This document shows, piece after piece, positions 49,610-58,378 of a stretch of DNA of 64,000 nt. The position numbers and the translations under genes were made by a program. The DNA is taken from positions 61,410 to 125,409 of the forward strand of contig NZ_JABAGR010000008.1 of assembly GCF_012844235.1 (NCBI RefSeq). Direction: 5' to 3'. Source of the DNA: Parafannyhessea umbonata. GTDB taxonomy: Bacteria; Actinomycetota; Coriobacteriia; Coriobacteriales; Atopobiaceae. Positions within the stretch are counted from its first letter, which is position 1. Every line of letters begins with the position of its first letter. The notes under the pieces were generated by a model. That model had not been told where the DNA came from and ran no database searches. It saw only the letters and a program-made list of their open reading frames with translations.

Positions 49610-50809
49610 ATGGCAAACAACATCTCGAGGCGCGACCTCTTCAAGGCGAGCGGTGCCACCGCCCTGGGCCTTGGGGTAGCCTCGCTCATTTCCGCCTGTG
49701 GCTCCGGTTCCGGCTCTGACGCCGCCATCTCTGGCAAGACCCTGAAGGTCGGCCTCATGGGCCCGTATTCCGGCGACGTCGCCCAGTACGGCCTCGCCGT
49801 CCGCAACGGTGCGAAGCTCTACGTGAAGCAGTTCAACAAGAAGGGCGGCACCAAGTCCGGCAAGAAGATCTCCCTCGTCGTCCAGGACGAGAAGGGCGAT
49901 GCCACCGAGGCCGTGAACGTGTACCAGAAGATGGTCGAGGACAACGTGGTCGGCATCATCGGCGATGTCACCTCCACGCCGTCCATCGCCGTCGCGCAGG
50001 AGTCCGTGAACGACAACATGCCGCTGGTGACCGCCTCCGCGACCGCGGCCGACTTCATCAAGTACGGCAAGAACGCGTTCCGCGCCTGCTACACCGACCC
50101 CTACCAGGGCAAGCTGATGGCCGACTTCGCCAAGAAGCAGGGCTACAAGACCGTCTGCACCATCTACAACTCCGGCGGAGACTACGAGAAGGGCGTCAAC
50201 GACGCGTTCGTCAAGGAGGCCAAGAAGAAGGGCCTCGCCGTCGCCACGCAGGAGAGCTACTCCCAGGGTGACGTCGACTTCAAGGCGCAGCTCGCGAACA
50301 TCATCGCGAAGAAGCCGGACGCCGTCCTCTCCCCGAACTACTACCAGGACGACGGCAAGATCGTCACCCAGGCGCGCGAGCTCGGCTACAAGGGCGTCTT
50401 CCTGGGCGCCGACGGCTGGGCGAACATCGTCGGCGGCGACGAGGACTACGCCTCCGGCAAGGACCTCGAGGGCTGCTTCTATGACACCTCGTTCGTCTCC
50501 GCCAACGATGACGAGCGCGTCCAGCAGTTCATCAAGGACTACAAGGCCGAGTACAAGAGCGACCCGACGAACTTCTGCGCACTGGGTTACGACGCCGCGA
50601 AGATCCTGCTCACTGCCGTCGACAAGGTCGACAAGGCGGGTGCCAAGGACTACGAGGACTTCAAGCAGAAGGTCATCGACACCATCGCCAAGGACAAGAT
50701 CGAGGGCGTTACCGGCACGATCAAGTTCGCCGGCACCGGCGACCCCGTGAAGTCGACGCTGATCATCGGCTTCAAGGATGGCAAGGAGTACATCGAGACC
50801 ACCATGTAA
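49610..50809 (+). CDS. livJ: Branched-chain amino acid binding lipoprotein
   Basis: Predicted 399 aa. GATGGAGG precedes ATG 49610; an upstream in-frame ATG (49571) has no site. The N-terminus has a twin-arginine motif (SRRDLFK, R7-R8) and a lipobox LISAC with lipidated Cys 30. The mature protein is a type I periplasmic-binding fold: LKVGLMGPYSGDVAQYG, VVGIIGDVTSTPSIAVA, NYYQDDGKIVTQARELGYKG and GFKDGKEYIETTM, as in LivJ/Leu-Ile-Val binding proteins. It delivers branched-chain or related amino acids to the LivHMGF permease downstream, from which it is separated by a terminator. Confidence 0.93.
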   Translation: MANNISRRDLFKASGATALGLGVASLISACGSGSGSDAAISGKTLKVGLMGPYSGDVAQYGLAVRNGAKLYVKQFNKKGGTKSGKKISLVVQDEKGDATEAVNVYQKMVEDNVVGIIGDVTSTPSIAVAQESVNDNMPLVTASATAADFIKYGKNAFRACYTDPYQGKLMADFAKKQGYKTVCTIYNSGGDYEKGVNDAFVKEAKKKGLAVATQESYSQGDVDFKAQLANIIAKKPDAVLSPNYYQDDGKIVTQARELGYKGVFLGADGWANIVGGDEDYASGKDLEGCFYDTSFVSANDDERVQQFIKDYKAEYKSDPTNFCALGYDAAKILLTAVDKVDKAGAKDYEDFKQKVIDTIAKDKIEGVTGTIKFAGTGDPVKSTLIIGFKDGKEYIETTM

Positions 50810-50838
50810 GGACATGGTCTCTTAGGTAGTCGCTTTGG

Positions 50839-50868
50839 AGGCGCCGGGGGAACTCTCTCGGCGCCTTT
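50839..50868 (+). terminator. Terminator between livJ and livH
   Basis: AGGCGCCG (50839-50846) pairs with CGGCGCCT (50859-50866), followed by TTGG. The tail is short, so partial read-through into livHMGF is likely. Confidence 0.7.
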
Positions 50869-50956
50869 GGGGTACAGGGGGCACGCGCGAGAGCCCCTCC
50901 GGGCCCCGATTAAGTATCAGAACCAACTAGCTGGTAAACGAGAGGAAGTGTTTGCC

Positions 50957-51832
50957 GTGACGTTTTTGACGCAGTTGCTGAACGGATTGCAGCTCGGCAG
51001 CATCTATGCGCTCGTCGCCCTGGGCTACACGATGGTGTATGGCATCATCCTGCTCCTTAACTTTGCCCACGGCGACATCATCATGGTCGGCGCGTACATT
51101 TCTTGGATTGTCATGGCGAAGCTGGGGATGAACCCCGCCATCGCCGTGATCCTTTCGGTCGCGGGCTGCACGCTGCTCGGCGTCCTCATCGACAAGGTCG
51201 CGTACGCACCGCTGCGCAACGCCCCGCGCCTTTCCATCCTGATCACGGCCATCGGCGTCTCGTACTTCCTGGAGAACGGCGCGCAGCTCGTCTTCGGTGC
51301 GGATGCCAAGGTCGTGCCGCCGTACATCGGCGTCTCAAACATCAAGGTCGCGGGCATGAGCCTCTCGCTCAACGCCATCCTCACGATCGTCGTGACGGCC
51401 ATCTCGACGGCGGTCCTCACGTTCCTCGTCCAGAAGACGAAGCTCGGCAAGGCCATGCGCGCGGTGTCCGAGGACATGGGCGCCGCAAGGCTCATGGGCA
51501 TCAACGTCAACACCACGATCTCCTTCACGTTCGCACTCGGCTCCGCGCTCGCCGGCATCGGTGCCGTCCTGTACAGCATGGCCTACTCCCAGGCGACACC
51601 GACCATGGGCATCATGCTCGGCACGAAGGCGTTCGTCGCGGCCGTCCTCGGTGGCATCGGGTCGATTCCGGGCGCCGTCATCGGCGGCCTGCTCGTCGGC
51701 TTCGCAGAGGTGTTCGTCTCCGCGCTGGGTCTCTCCGTGTGGAAGGACGCCGTCGTGTTCCTGCTCCTTATCATCGTGCTGATCGTGAAGCCCACCGGCA
51801 TCCTCGGCCGCACGATGAGCGAGAAAGTGTAA
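50957..51832 (+). CDS. livH: Branched-chain amino acid ABC permease LivH
   Basis: Predicted 291 aa from GTG 50957, since AGAGGAAG lies about eight bases upstream; GTG 50948 overlaps that site. About eight spans. Start QLLNGLQLGSIYALVALGYTMVYG and the following LLNFAHGDIIMVGAY are hallmarks of LivH. The coupling loop is KTKLGKAMRAVSEDMGAARLMGI, near 180-200. It forms the membrane channel with LivM. First gene after the livJ terminator. Confidence 0.94.
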   Translation: MTFLTQLLNGLQLGSIYALVALGYTMVYGIILLLNFAHGDIIMVGAYISWIVMAKLGMNPAIAVILSVAGCTLLGVLIDKVAYAPLRNAPRLSILITAIGVSYFLENGAQLVFGADAKVVPPYIGVSNIKVAGMSLSLNAILTIVVTAISTAVLTFLVQKTKLGKAMRAVSEDMGAARLMGINVNTTISFTFALGSALAGIGAVLYSMAYSQATPTMGIMLGTKAFVAAVLGGIGSIPGAVIGGLLVGFAEVFVSALGLSVWKDAVVFLLLIIVLIVKPTGILGRTMSEKV

Positions 51833-51842
51833 GGAGGTCGTC

Positions 51843-52967
51843 GTGGAAGAACTCAAGAACGAGGAGAAGCCCATCATCACCGCTGGCGCTCCGAAGGGCT
51901 CTCGTCCTCGCAAGACCATATCCGTCGGAAAGCGCTACATCATCAACACCGTGCTCGTCGTCCTGTTCCTCGCGATCGGCGACATGATGGTGGGGCAGGG
52001 CATCATCACCCGCTACCAGACGTCCGTGCTCGAGCAGGTGGGCATCTACATCATCATGGCGGTGTCGCTCAACATCGCGACGGGGTACCTCGGCCAGCTG
52101 CCGCTCGGCCACGCCGGCTTCATGTCGGTCGGCGGCTACTCGTGCGCCATCTTCATCATGCGCATGATGCCCGCCTTCGGCGTCACGATGCGCGACTTCG
52201 TGCTCGGCACCCCCGCCGCGTCGCTCCTGTTCGTCATCGGCCTCGTGTTCGGTGGCATCTGCGCCGCCATCTGCGGCGTCATCATCGGCATCCCGGCGCT
52301 GCGCCTGAAGGGCGACTACCTCGCCATCATCACGCTCGGCTTCGCAGAGATCATTCGCGTCGTCATGCTCAACATCGACGGCGTCGTCGGCTTCGAGCTC
52401 ACGGGCGGCGCGAAGGGACTCACGGGCATACCCTCGTACACGAACTTCCTCAACACGTTCGTCGTCGTGGTCATCTCGCTCTTCCTCATCCACACCATGA
52501 TGAAGTCCCGTCACGGCCGCGCCATCCTCTCCATCCGCGACAACGAGATCGCGGCCGAGGCCTCCGGCGTGAACACCACGTACTACAAGACGCTCGCGTT
52601 CGTCGTCTCGGCGTTCTTTGCAGGCATCGGCGGAGGCCTGTACGCCGGCTGCATCGGCGTCATGGCTCCCGCGAAGTTCGGCTTCATGAAGTCGATCGAG
52701 ATCCTGGTCATGGTCGTCCTCGGCGGCATGGGCTCCATGCTCGGCTCAGTCCTGTCCGCGACCTTCCTTACGATCCTGCCCGAGGCGCTGCGCGCGTTCG
52801 CCGACTACCGCATGGTCGTCTACGCCGTCGTGCTGATCCTCGTCATGATCTTCCGTCCGCAGGGCCTGCTCGGAACGTACGACTTCTCGCTCGGCAACGT
52901 CCTCGAGAAGATCGCCAACCGCGAGTTCCCCTGGAAGAAGAGCGCGTCCGCAGAGGAGGTCGAGTAG
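51843..52967 (+). CDS. livM: Branched-chain amino acid ABC permease LivM
   Basis: Predicted 374 aa from GTG 51843 with AAGGAGG nine bases upstream. An N-terminal hydrophilic segment (about 1-35) precedes the spans. MAVSLNIATGYLGQLPLGHAG and LKGDYLAIITLGFAEIIRVV are typical LivM sequences; the coupling loop is SRHGRAILSIRDNEIAAEASGV near 222-243. It pairs with LivH. Confidence 0.93.
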   Translation: MEELKNEEKPIITAGAPKGSRPRKTISVGKRYIINTVLVVLFLAIGDMMVGQGIITRYQTSVLEQVGIYIIMAVSLNIATGYLGQLPLGHAGFMSVGGYSCAIFIMRMMPAFGVTMRDFVLGTPAASLLFVIGLVFGGICAAICGVIIGIPALRLKGDYLAIITLGFAEIIRVVMLNIDGVVGFELTGGAKGLTGIPSYTNFLNTFVVVVISLFLIHTMMKSRHGRAILSIRDNEIAAEASGVNTTYYKTLAFVVSAFFAGIGGGLYAGCIGVMAPAKFGFMKSIEILVMVVLGGMGSMLGSVLSATFLTILPEALRAFADYRMVVYAVVLILVMIFRPQGLLGTYDFSLGNVLEKIANREFPWKKSASAEEVE

Positions 52968-52969
52968 CC

Positions 52970-53824
52970 TTGACCAGCGAAGAGAAGAAGCGCCGCTCCG
53001 TCCTGGTGCAGATGGAGAGCCCAAACCTCATCCCCGAGCGCGACCTCGGCAAGATCCCCGTCCTCGAGGCGAAGCACCTCGGCATCGACTTCGGCGGACT
53101 CACGGCCGTCGACGACTTCAACATCGCCATGGGCCGCACGGAGATCTCCGGCCTCATCGGCCCCAACGGTGCCGGCAAGACCACGATCTTCAACCTGCTC
53201 ACGAACGTGTACAAGCCCACGCGCGGCACCATCCTCGTCGACGGCTATGACACCGCCGGCATGAGCATGGTCCAGGTCAACAAGCTCGGCGTCGCCCGCA
53301 CGTTCCAGAACATCCGCCTGTTCAACCAGATGACCGTCGCGGAGAACATCCTCGTCGGCTTCGGCAACTCCATGAGCACGCACCTCCTGACCGACGTGCT
53401 CCGCCTTCCGAAGCACTGGTCGCAGGAGAGGGAGTTCCGTGACAAGGCGATGGACCTCCTCGGCATCTTCGACATGCAGAAGTTCGCGGACACCCAGGCC
53501 GGCAACCTCCCGTACGGCGCACAGCGCCGACTCGAGATCCTACGCGCCCTCGCGACGCAGCCGAAGGTCCTGCTCTTGGACGAGCCGGCCGCGGGCATGA
53601 ACCCGAACGAGACCGAAGAGCTGATGGAGAACATCCTGAAGATCCGCGACGAGTTCCAGATCGCGATCCTGCTCATCGAGCACGACATGTCCCTCGTCAT
53701 GGGCGTGTGCGAGGTCGTCGGCGTCCTCAACTACGGCAAGATCATCGCAAAGGGCACGCCCGAGGAGATCCAGCAGGACCCGAAGGTCATCGAGGCCTAT
53801 CTCGGCAAGCAGGGGGTGAAGTAA
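52970..53824 (+). CDS. livG: Branched-chain amino acid ABC ATPase LivG
   Basis: Predicted 284 aa from TTG 52970, supported by AGAGGAGG eleven bases upstream; no ATG before residue 15 has a site. Walker A GPNGAGKTT near 62-70, Q-loop TFQNIRLF, signature LPYGAQRRLEI (LivG proteins normally have a non-canonical LPYG), Walker B VLLLDEPAAGMNPNE and H-loop LIEHDM. It powers LivHM with LivF, which starts one base before its stop. Confidence 0.94.
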   Translation: MTSEEKKRRSVLVQMESPNLIPERDLGKIPVLEAKHLGIDFGGLTAVDDFNIAMGRTEISGLIGPNGAGKTTIFNLLTNVYKPTRGTILVDGYDTAGMSMVQVNKLGVARTFQNIRLFNQMTVAENILVGFGNSMSTHLLTDVLRLPKHWSQEREFRDKAMDLLGIFDMQKFADTQAGNLPYGAQRRLEILRALATQPKVLLLDEPAAGMNPNETEELMENILKIRDEFQIAILLIEHDMSLVMGVCEVVGVLNYGKIIAKGTPEEIQQDPKVIEAYLGKQGVK

Positions 53825-54531
53825 TGGCGCTTCTTTCCGTCAAGGACCTGCACGTATCGTATGGCGCCATCAAGGCGGTGCAGGGAATCTCGTTCGAAAT
53901 CAACCAGGGCGAGATCGTCACCCTCATCGGCGCGAACGGCGCCGGCAAGTCCACCACGCTCAACACGATCGCGGGCATCATCAAGCCGGACGACGGCTCC
54001 ATCGAGTTCAAGGGCGAGAGCCTCGTGGGCGTGAAAGCCCACAAGATCGTCGAGAAGGGCCTCGCCCTCTGCCCGGAGGGACGCCGCGTGTTCGCGCAGA
54101 TGACCGTGGCCGAGAACCTCGAGATGGGCGGCTACACCCGCTCTGACGCGGAGAACTCGGAGACGCTCGAGATCGTGTACGAGCGCTTCCCGCGCCTGAA
54201 GGAGCGCATGAACCAGACAGCAGGCACGCTGTCCGGCGGCGAGCAGCAGATGCTCGCCATGGGCCGCGCCCTCATGAGCAAGCCCGAGCTCCTCATGCTG
54301 GACGAGCCGTCCATGGGCCTCGCACCCATCCTCGTCGAGGAGATCTTCGACATCATCCGCGCCCTGAACGAGCAGGGCACGACCATCCTTCTGGTCGAGC
54401 AGAACGCCTCCATGGCGCTGTCCATCGCGGACAGGGGCTACGTGCTCGAGGTCGGCCACATCAGCAAGACCGGCACCGGCGCGGACCTGCTGCACGACGA
54501 CGACGTCCGCAAGGCCTACCTCGGAGGCTAG
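53824..54531 (+). CDS. livF: Branched-chain amino acid ABC ATPase LivF
   Basis: Predicted 235 aa. ATG 53824 overlaps the livG stop by one base (TAATG). Walker A GANGAGKST, signature LSGGEQQMLAMGRAL, Walker B LLMLDEPSMGLAP and H-loop VEQNA are standard. GYTR near 105 and the RVFAQMTVAENL segment are typical of LivF. It completes the transporter. Confidence 0.95.
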   Translation: MALLSVKDLHVSYGAIKAVQGISFEINQGEIVTLIGANGAGKSTTLNTIAGIIKPDDGSIEFKGESLVGVKAHKIVEKGLALCPEGRRVFAQMTVAENLEMGGYTRSDAENSETLEIVYERFPRLKERMNQTAGTLSGGEQQMLAMGRALMSKPELLMLDEPSMGLAPILVEEIFDIIRALNEQGTTILLVEQNASMALSIADRGYVLEVGHISKTGTGADLLHDDDVRKAYLGG

Positions 54532-54580
54532 GCTCGCGCGTCGCACGAAGGCACGCCGCCACGCAGGCTAGCGAGACAAG

Positions 54581-54617
54581 AGAACGGGCGCCCCTTATGG
54601 GACGCCCGTTCTTCTCG
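54581..54617. terminator. Bidirectional terminator between livF and thrB
   Basis: AGAACGGGCG-CCCC and GGGA-CGCCCGTTCT pair around TTAT, followed by TCTCGT. It ends livHMGF on the plus strand and may also serve thrB on the minus strand. Confidence 0.85.
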
Positions 54618-54680
54618 TATTACGGCACTTTTGATACCCCACGCGGCCCGGCGCACACAACGAGGCGGCACGCCCCGGCG

Positions 54681-55622
54681 CTACAGCACCTCGACCGAGG
54701 TGCCACGCGAGTTCGCGGCAAGCACGCGCACCCAGAGGCCGTCCACGTGGTTCTCGACCATGTTCGAGACGGACGCAGCGACGCGCTCCGCGGCGTCGCG
54801 CCCGTCCGTGATGGCGAGCATGGTGGAGCCGGAGCCGGAGATGAGGAAGGCGGCGGCGCCGGCCGCGAGCGCGGTGCGGCGGATGGGCTCGTAGTCCGGG
54901 ATGAGGGTCGCGCGGTACGGCTCGTGGAGGCGGTCCTTCGCCGCGGCGGAGAGGAGCTCCGCGTCGCCGCGCCTGAGGGCGTCCACGACCGCGACGCAGT
55001 GTCCCATCTGCCACACGGCGGTCTGGACGGAGACCTCCCTCGGCATGACCTTGCGCGCCTCCGCCGTGCGGACCTCGTACGGGGGCGCGATGGCCACGAA
55101 CGTGAGGTTGGGCGCGATGTCGAAGCGCAGGGAGCGCGTGCGGCCCTCGTCCACGAACGAGCTCACGAGCCCGCCCATGAGCGCCGGGGCCACGTTGTCA
55201 GGGTGCCCCTCGATCCTGGTGGCGAAGTCGAGCGCGGCGTCCGCGTCGATGCCGCCCGCGTGGAGCACCTGCGCCGCGACGACGCCCGCGACGACGCAGG
55301 TGGAGCTGGACCCGAGGCCGCCCGAGAGCGGCACGGGCGAGTCGATGGTGATGTGCAGCGCGTGAGGGCGCTGGTACAGCTCGCGGCAGGTGTCGAGGTA
55401 GCTCGTCCACACGAGGTTGTCCTCGCCGCGGAAGCGCTCCTGGCAGCCGTCGATCAGGAGACGGTCCGACACCTCGAACGTGAAGCTCGCCGTGAGGTCG
55501 AGCGCGAGCCCGAGGCAGTCGTAGCCCACGCCCACGTTCGCGGACGTCGCGGGCACGAGCACGCGGAACCTGCGCGGCGCCTCGTTACCCTTGGCCGCGC
55601 GGTCCTTGGTCTGGTCAGTCAT
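54681..55622 (-). CDS. thrB: Homoserine kinase
   Basis: Predicted 313 aa, GHMP kinase family. Start ATG 55622. VLVPATSANVGVGYDCLGLALD near 22-43, the phosphate loop PLSGGLGSSST near 97-107, EGHPDNVAPALMGG, and the third motif ISGSGSTMLAI near 270 are all present. It phosphorylates homoserine with ATP. It lies 35 bp downstream of thrC on the minus strand, so the two are co-transcribed. Confidence 0.96.
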   Translation of the reverse strand: MTDQTKDRAAKGNEAPRRFRVLVPATSANVGVGYDCLGLALDLTASFTFEVSDRLLIDGCQERFRGEDNLVWTSYLDTCRELYQRPHALHITIDSPVPLSGGLGSSSTCVVAGVVAAQVLHAGGIDADAALDFATRIEGHPDNVAPALMGGLVSSFVDEGRTRSLRFDIAPNLTFVAIAPPYEVRTAEARKVMPREVSVQTAVWQMGHCVAVVDALRRGDAELLSAAAKDRLHEPYRATLIPDYEPIRRTALAAGAAAFLISGSGSTMLAITDGRDAAERVAASVSNMVENHVDGLWVRVLAANSRGTSVEVL

Positions 55623-55657
55623 GAGTTGAGCCCCCAAAGCGTCGATGCGTGCGGACG

Positions 55658-57142
55658 TTAGGCGAAGATGCGGTGGCAGGACCCCTCGACGAACGCCGTC
55701 ATGGCGCCCATGTCGCACACGTCGGTGTGCAGGACGGGGGCGTTCCTGAGGCCGGAGAGCTGCGCCGGCGCCGCGACGCCCGTGAGGCGCTGCAGCTCGT
55801 CCATGCACGCGAAGCCGTCGAGGCCGCTCACGTCCGTGCCGAGCGCCGCGAGGACGTCCGCGGAGAACTTGTACGGGCTCGCGGTGGACAGGCACACGCG
55901 CTGGCGGCCATCGGGGGCGAACCTGCCCAGCACGTGACGCGCGACGGCGGTGTGGGTGTCGATGAGGACGTGGTCCTTCTCCCACGTGTCGCGGATGGTC
56001 TGGCGGGTCTCGTCGTCCGTCGCGAAGCCGCAGTCGAACGTCTGGCGGAGCTTTGCGAGAAGGTCCTTGGATATGGTGTAGCAGCCCTTTTGGGCGAGAT
56101 CGGCCATGTAGCCCGCGACCATCTGGCAGTCGCCGTCCGTGAGGTAGTACAGCATGCGCTCGAGGTTGGACGACACGAGGATGTCCATGGAGGGCGAGAT
56201 GGTCTTGACGAAGTCGCGACGGCGGTCGTACGTGCCGGTGGTGAGGAAGTCCGTCAGGACCTTGTTGCTGTTGGACGCGACGATGAGCTTGCCGACGGGA
56301 AGCCCGAGGAGCTTTGCGTAGTAGCCGGCGAGCACGTCGCCGAAGTTGCCGGTGGGCACGCAGAAGTCGACCTCGTCGCCGATCACGATGGCGCCGGTCT
56401 GCACGAGCTGGGCGTACGCGGAGAAGTAGTACGTGACCTGCGGGACGAGGCGGCCGACGTTGATGGAGTTCGCGCTCGAGAGCATCACGTTCTGCGCGGC
56501 GAGGCGCACCGCGAGCTCCCTGTCCGCGAAGATGCGCTTCACCTGGGTCTGGGCGTCGTCGAACGTGCCCCTGATGCCGCAGACCGCGACGTTGTCGCCG
56601 GTCTGGGTGACCATCTGCAGGTGCTGGACGTCGGAGACCTTGCCGTCGGGATAGAAGACCGTGACGCCCGTGCCCGGCACGCCCGCGAAGCCGGCGAGGG
56701 CCGCCTTGCCGGTGTCGCCCGACGTGGCGGTGACGATCATGACGTTGCGTCCCTCTCCCTTGCGCGCGACGGACATGAGGCGCGGCAGCATCTGCAGCGC
56801 GACGTCCTTGAACGCGCAGGTGGGACCGTGGTAGAGCTCGAGCAGCCAGTCGGTGCCGAGCGGGGAGAGCGGCGTGACGGCCGGCGTGTCGAAGTTGTCG
56901 GCGTAGGCGGCTTCCACGCACGAGGCGACCTCCTGCTCCGTGAAGTCCGGCAGCAGGGTGCCGAGCACACGGGACGCGATCTGGTGGTAGCCCTCCTGGC
57001 ACACGGCCCGAAGGTCCAGCTTGTTGCGGACGGCGTCGTCGCTCACGTAGAGCCCGCCGTCGGGCGCGATTCCCGCGAGGATTGCTTGCTTGCTTGTTAC
57101 GGCTTCGCTATCGCTGCGCGTGCTGTGATAGAAAGTAGTCAT
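55658..57142 (-). CDS. thrC: Threonine synthase
   Basis: Predicted 494 aa, the longer bacterial/yeast-type class. AAGGAGCGCC precedes ATG 57142. The N-terminal FYHSTRSDSEAVTSKQAILAG and GPTCAFKDVALQM with the PLP lysine (near 113) are diagnostic, as are TSGDTGKAALAGF and SSANSINVGRLVPQ. It converts phosphohomoserine to threonine with PLP. It is divergent from hom with 102 bp between starts, which must hold both promoters. Confidence 0.96.
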   Translation of the reverse strand: MTTFYHSTRSDSEAVTSKQAILAGIAPDGGLYVSDDAVRNKLDLRAVCQEGYHQIASRVLGTLLPDFTEQEVASCVEAAYADNFDTPAVTPLSPLGTDWLLELYHGPTCAFKDVALQMLPRLMSVARKGEGRNVMIVTATSGDTGKAALAGFAGVPGTGVTVFYPDGKVSDVQHLQMVTQTGDNVAVCGIRGTFDDAQTQVKRIFADRELAVRLAAQNVMLSSANSINVGRLVPQVTYYFSAYAQLVQTGAIVIGDEVDFCVPTGNFGDVLAGYYAKLLGLPVGKLIVASNSNKVLTDFLTTGTYDRRRDFVKTISPSMDILVSSNLERMLYYLTDGDCQMVAGYMADLAQKGCYTISKDLLAKLRQTFDCGFATDDETRQTIRDTWEKDHVLIDTHTAVARHVLGRFAPDGRQRVCLSTASPYKFSADVLAALGTDVSGLDGFACMDELQRLTGVAAPAQLSGLRNAPVLHTDVCDMGAMTAFVEGSCHRIFA

Positions 57143-57244
57143 CGTGGCGCTCCTTGCCTCGGATTGGCGGCACTACATAACGTATGATAGCTGCAGCCGG
57201 CATCGGGCCGTTCTAACGTCACACAACAGAAAGATTGGATAGCC

Positions 57245-58375
57245 ATGAAGATCGCCGTATTGGGCTATGGCACCGTCGGAAAGGGCGTCGACCGCATCAT
57301 CTCGGAGCGCGTGAGCGGCGTGGAGGTCTCTCGCATCCTCGAGCTGCCGGACCGCCTGACCGACCCGCGCATGACGTCTGACTATGCAGAGATCGTGGAA
57401 GACGACGACATAGAGGTCGTCGTGGAGTGCATGGGCGGCCTCGAGCCCGCCCACACGTTCATCCTGGACGCGCTCGCGAAGGGCAAGAGCGTCGTCACGT
57501 CCAACAAGGCCGTGGTCGCCGCCTACTTCGACGAGTTCGTTCGACAGGCGAACGCGACGGACGCAAGCCTGCTCATCGAGGCGTCCGTGGGCGGCGGCAT
57601 CCCCTGGATCGCCTCGATCGAGAAGGTGCGCCGCATCGACGAGGTCACGTCCTTCTCGGGCATCATGAACGGCACGACGAACTTCATCGTGGACGCCATG
57701 GTGAAGGAGGGTGCGGACTTCGACCAGGTCCTGGCGGAGGCGCAGGCCCTGGGCTACGCCGAGCGCGACCCGTCCGCGGACGTCGACGGCGTGGACGTCC
57801 GCAACAAGACCATCATCACTGTGGGCGTCGCGTTCGACACCGCGTGCGAGAAGGACATACCCACTACGGGCATCAGGACGCTCACCAAGGGCGACCTCGA
57901 CGCGCTCCGCGCGATGGGCAGGGGAGTGAAGCTGCTGGGCCGCGGCGTGCAGCGCGAGGGCGGCTATGCGGCCGCCGTCGAGCCCGTCGCCGTGCCCATC
58001 GAGTCGCTCGAGGCGAACGTGCCCTCCAACTTCAACCTCATCTCGCTGGACGCCACCACCGTCGGGCCGCTCAAGTTCTACGGTCAGGGCGCCGGCATGC
58101 TGCCCACGGGCAACGCCATGGTGCAGGACGTGCTGGACTTCGCGGCCGGACGCCGCCCGCGCTACGACTTCTCGCGCGGGCTCGCGTGGCGCCCGGAGCT
58201 CCTCACGTCCGACTACGTGTTCCGGACGAGGGCGGAGCTAGACGGCGCGGAGCCGTTTGGCGAGGGCATGGTGGTCGTGCGCGGACTTTCCGCGGTGAAG
58301 GCGCGCGAGGTCTTCGAGTACGCAACGAGCGTGGACGCGACCAGCTTCATGGCGGCGCTCCCGCAGGAGGGCTAG
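57245..58375 (+). CDS. hom: Homoserine dehydrogenase, short form without ACT domain
   Basis: Predicted 376 aa. NAD(P)-binding VLGYGTVGKGV (4-14), SNKAVVA with the catalytic Lys near 86, the substrate site GIMNGTTNFI and ERDPSADVDGVD, then LGR.. and the C-terminal part of the catalytic domain. Usual Hom proteins of about 430 aa carry a C-terminal ACT domain for threonine feedback; here the chain stops about 50 residues earlier with no ACT-like sequence. Three bases separate its stop from the lysC start. It reduces aspartate semialdehyde to homoserine. Confidence 0.94.
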   Translation: MKIAVLGYGTVGKGVDRIISERVSGVEVSRILELPDRLTDPRMTSDYAEIVEDDDIEVVVECMGGLEPAHTFILDALAKGKSVVTSNKAVVAAYFDEFVRQANATDASLLIEASVGGGIPWIASIEKVRRIDEVTSFSGIMNGTTNFIVDAMVKEGADFDQVLAEAQALGYAERDPSADVDGVDVRNKTIITVGVAFDTACEKDIPTTGIRTLTKGDLDALRAMGRGVKLLGRGVQREGGYAAAVEPVAVPIESLEANVPSNFNLISLDATTVGPLKFYGQGAGMLPTGNAMVQDVLDFAAGRRPRYDFSRGLAWRPELLTSDYVFRTRAELDGAEPFGEGMVVVRGLSAVKAREVFEYATSVDATSFMAALPQEG

Positions 58376-58378
58376 CAC

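Noticed and set aside
52970..53011. Start of livG at the first ATG (53012)
   Set aside because: There is no ribosome-binding site before that ATG, whereas AGAGGAGG lies upstream of TTG 52970 next to the livM stop.
57143..58378. Lysine or threonine riboswitch or T-box controlling hom/lysC/thrC
   Set aside because: The leaders are under 110 bp and lack the conserved cores and any terminator.
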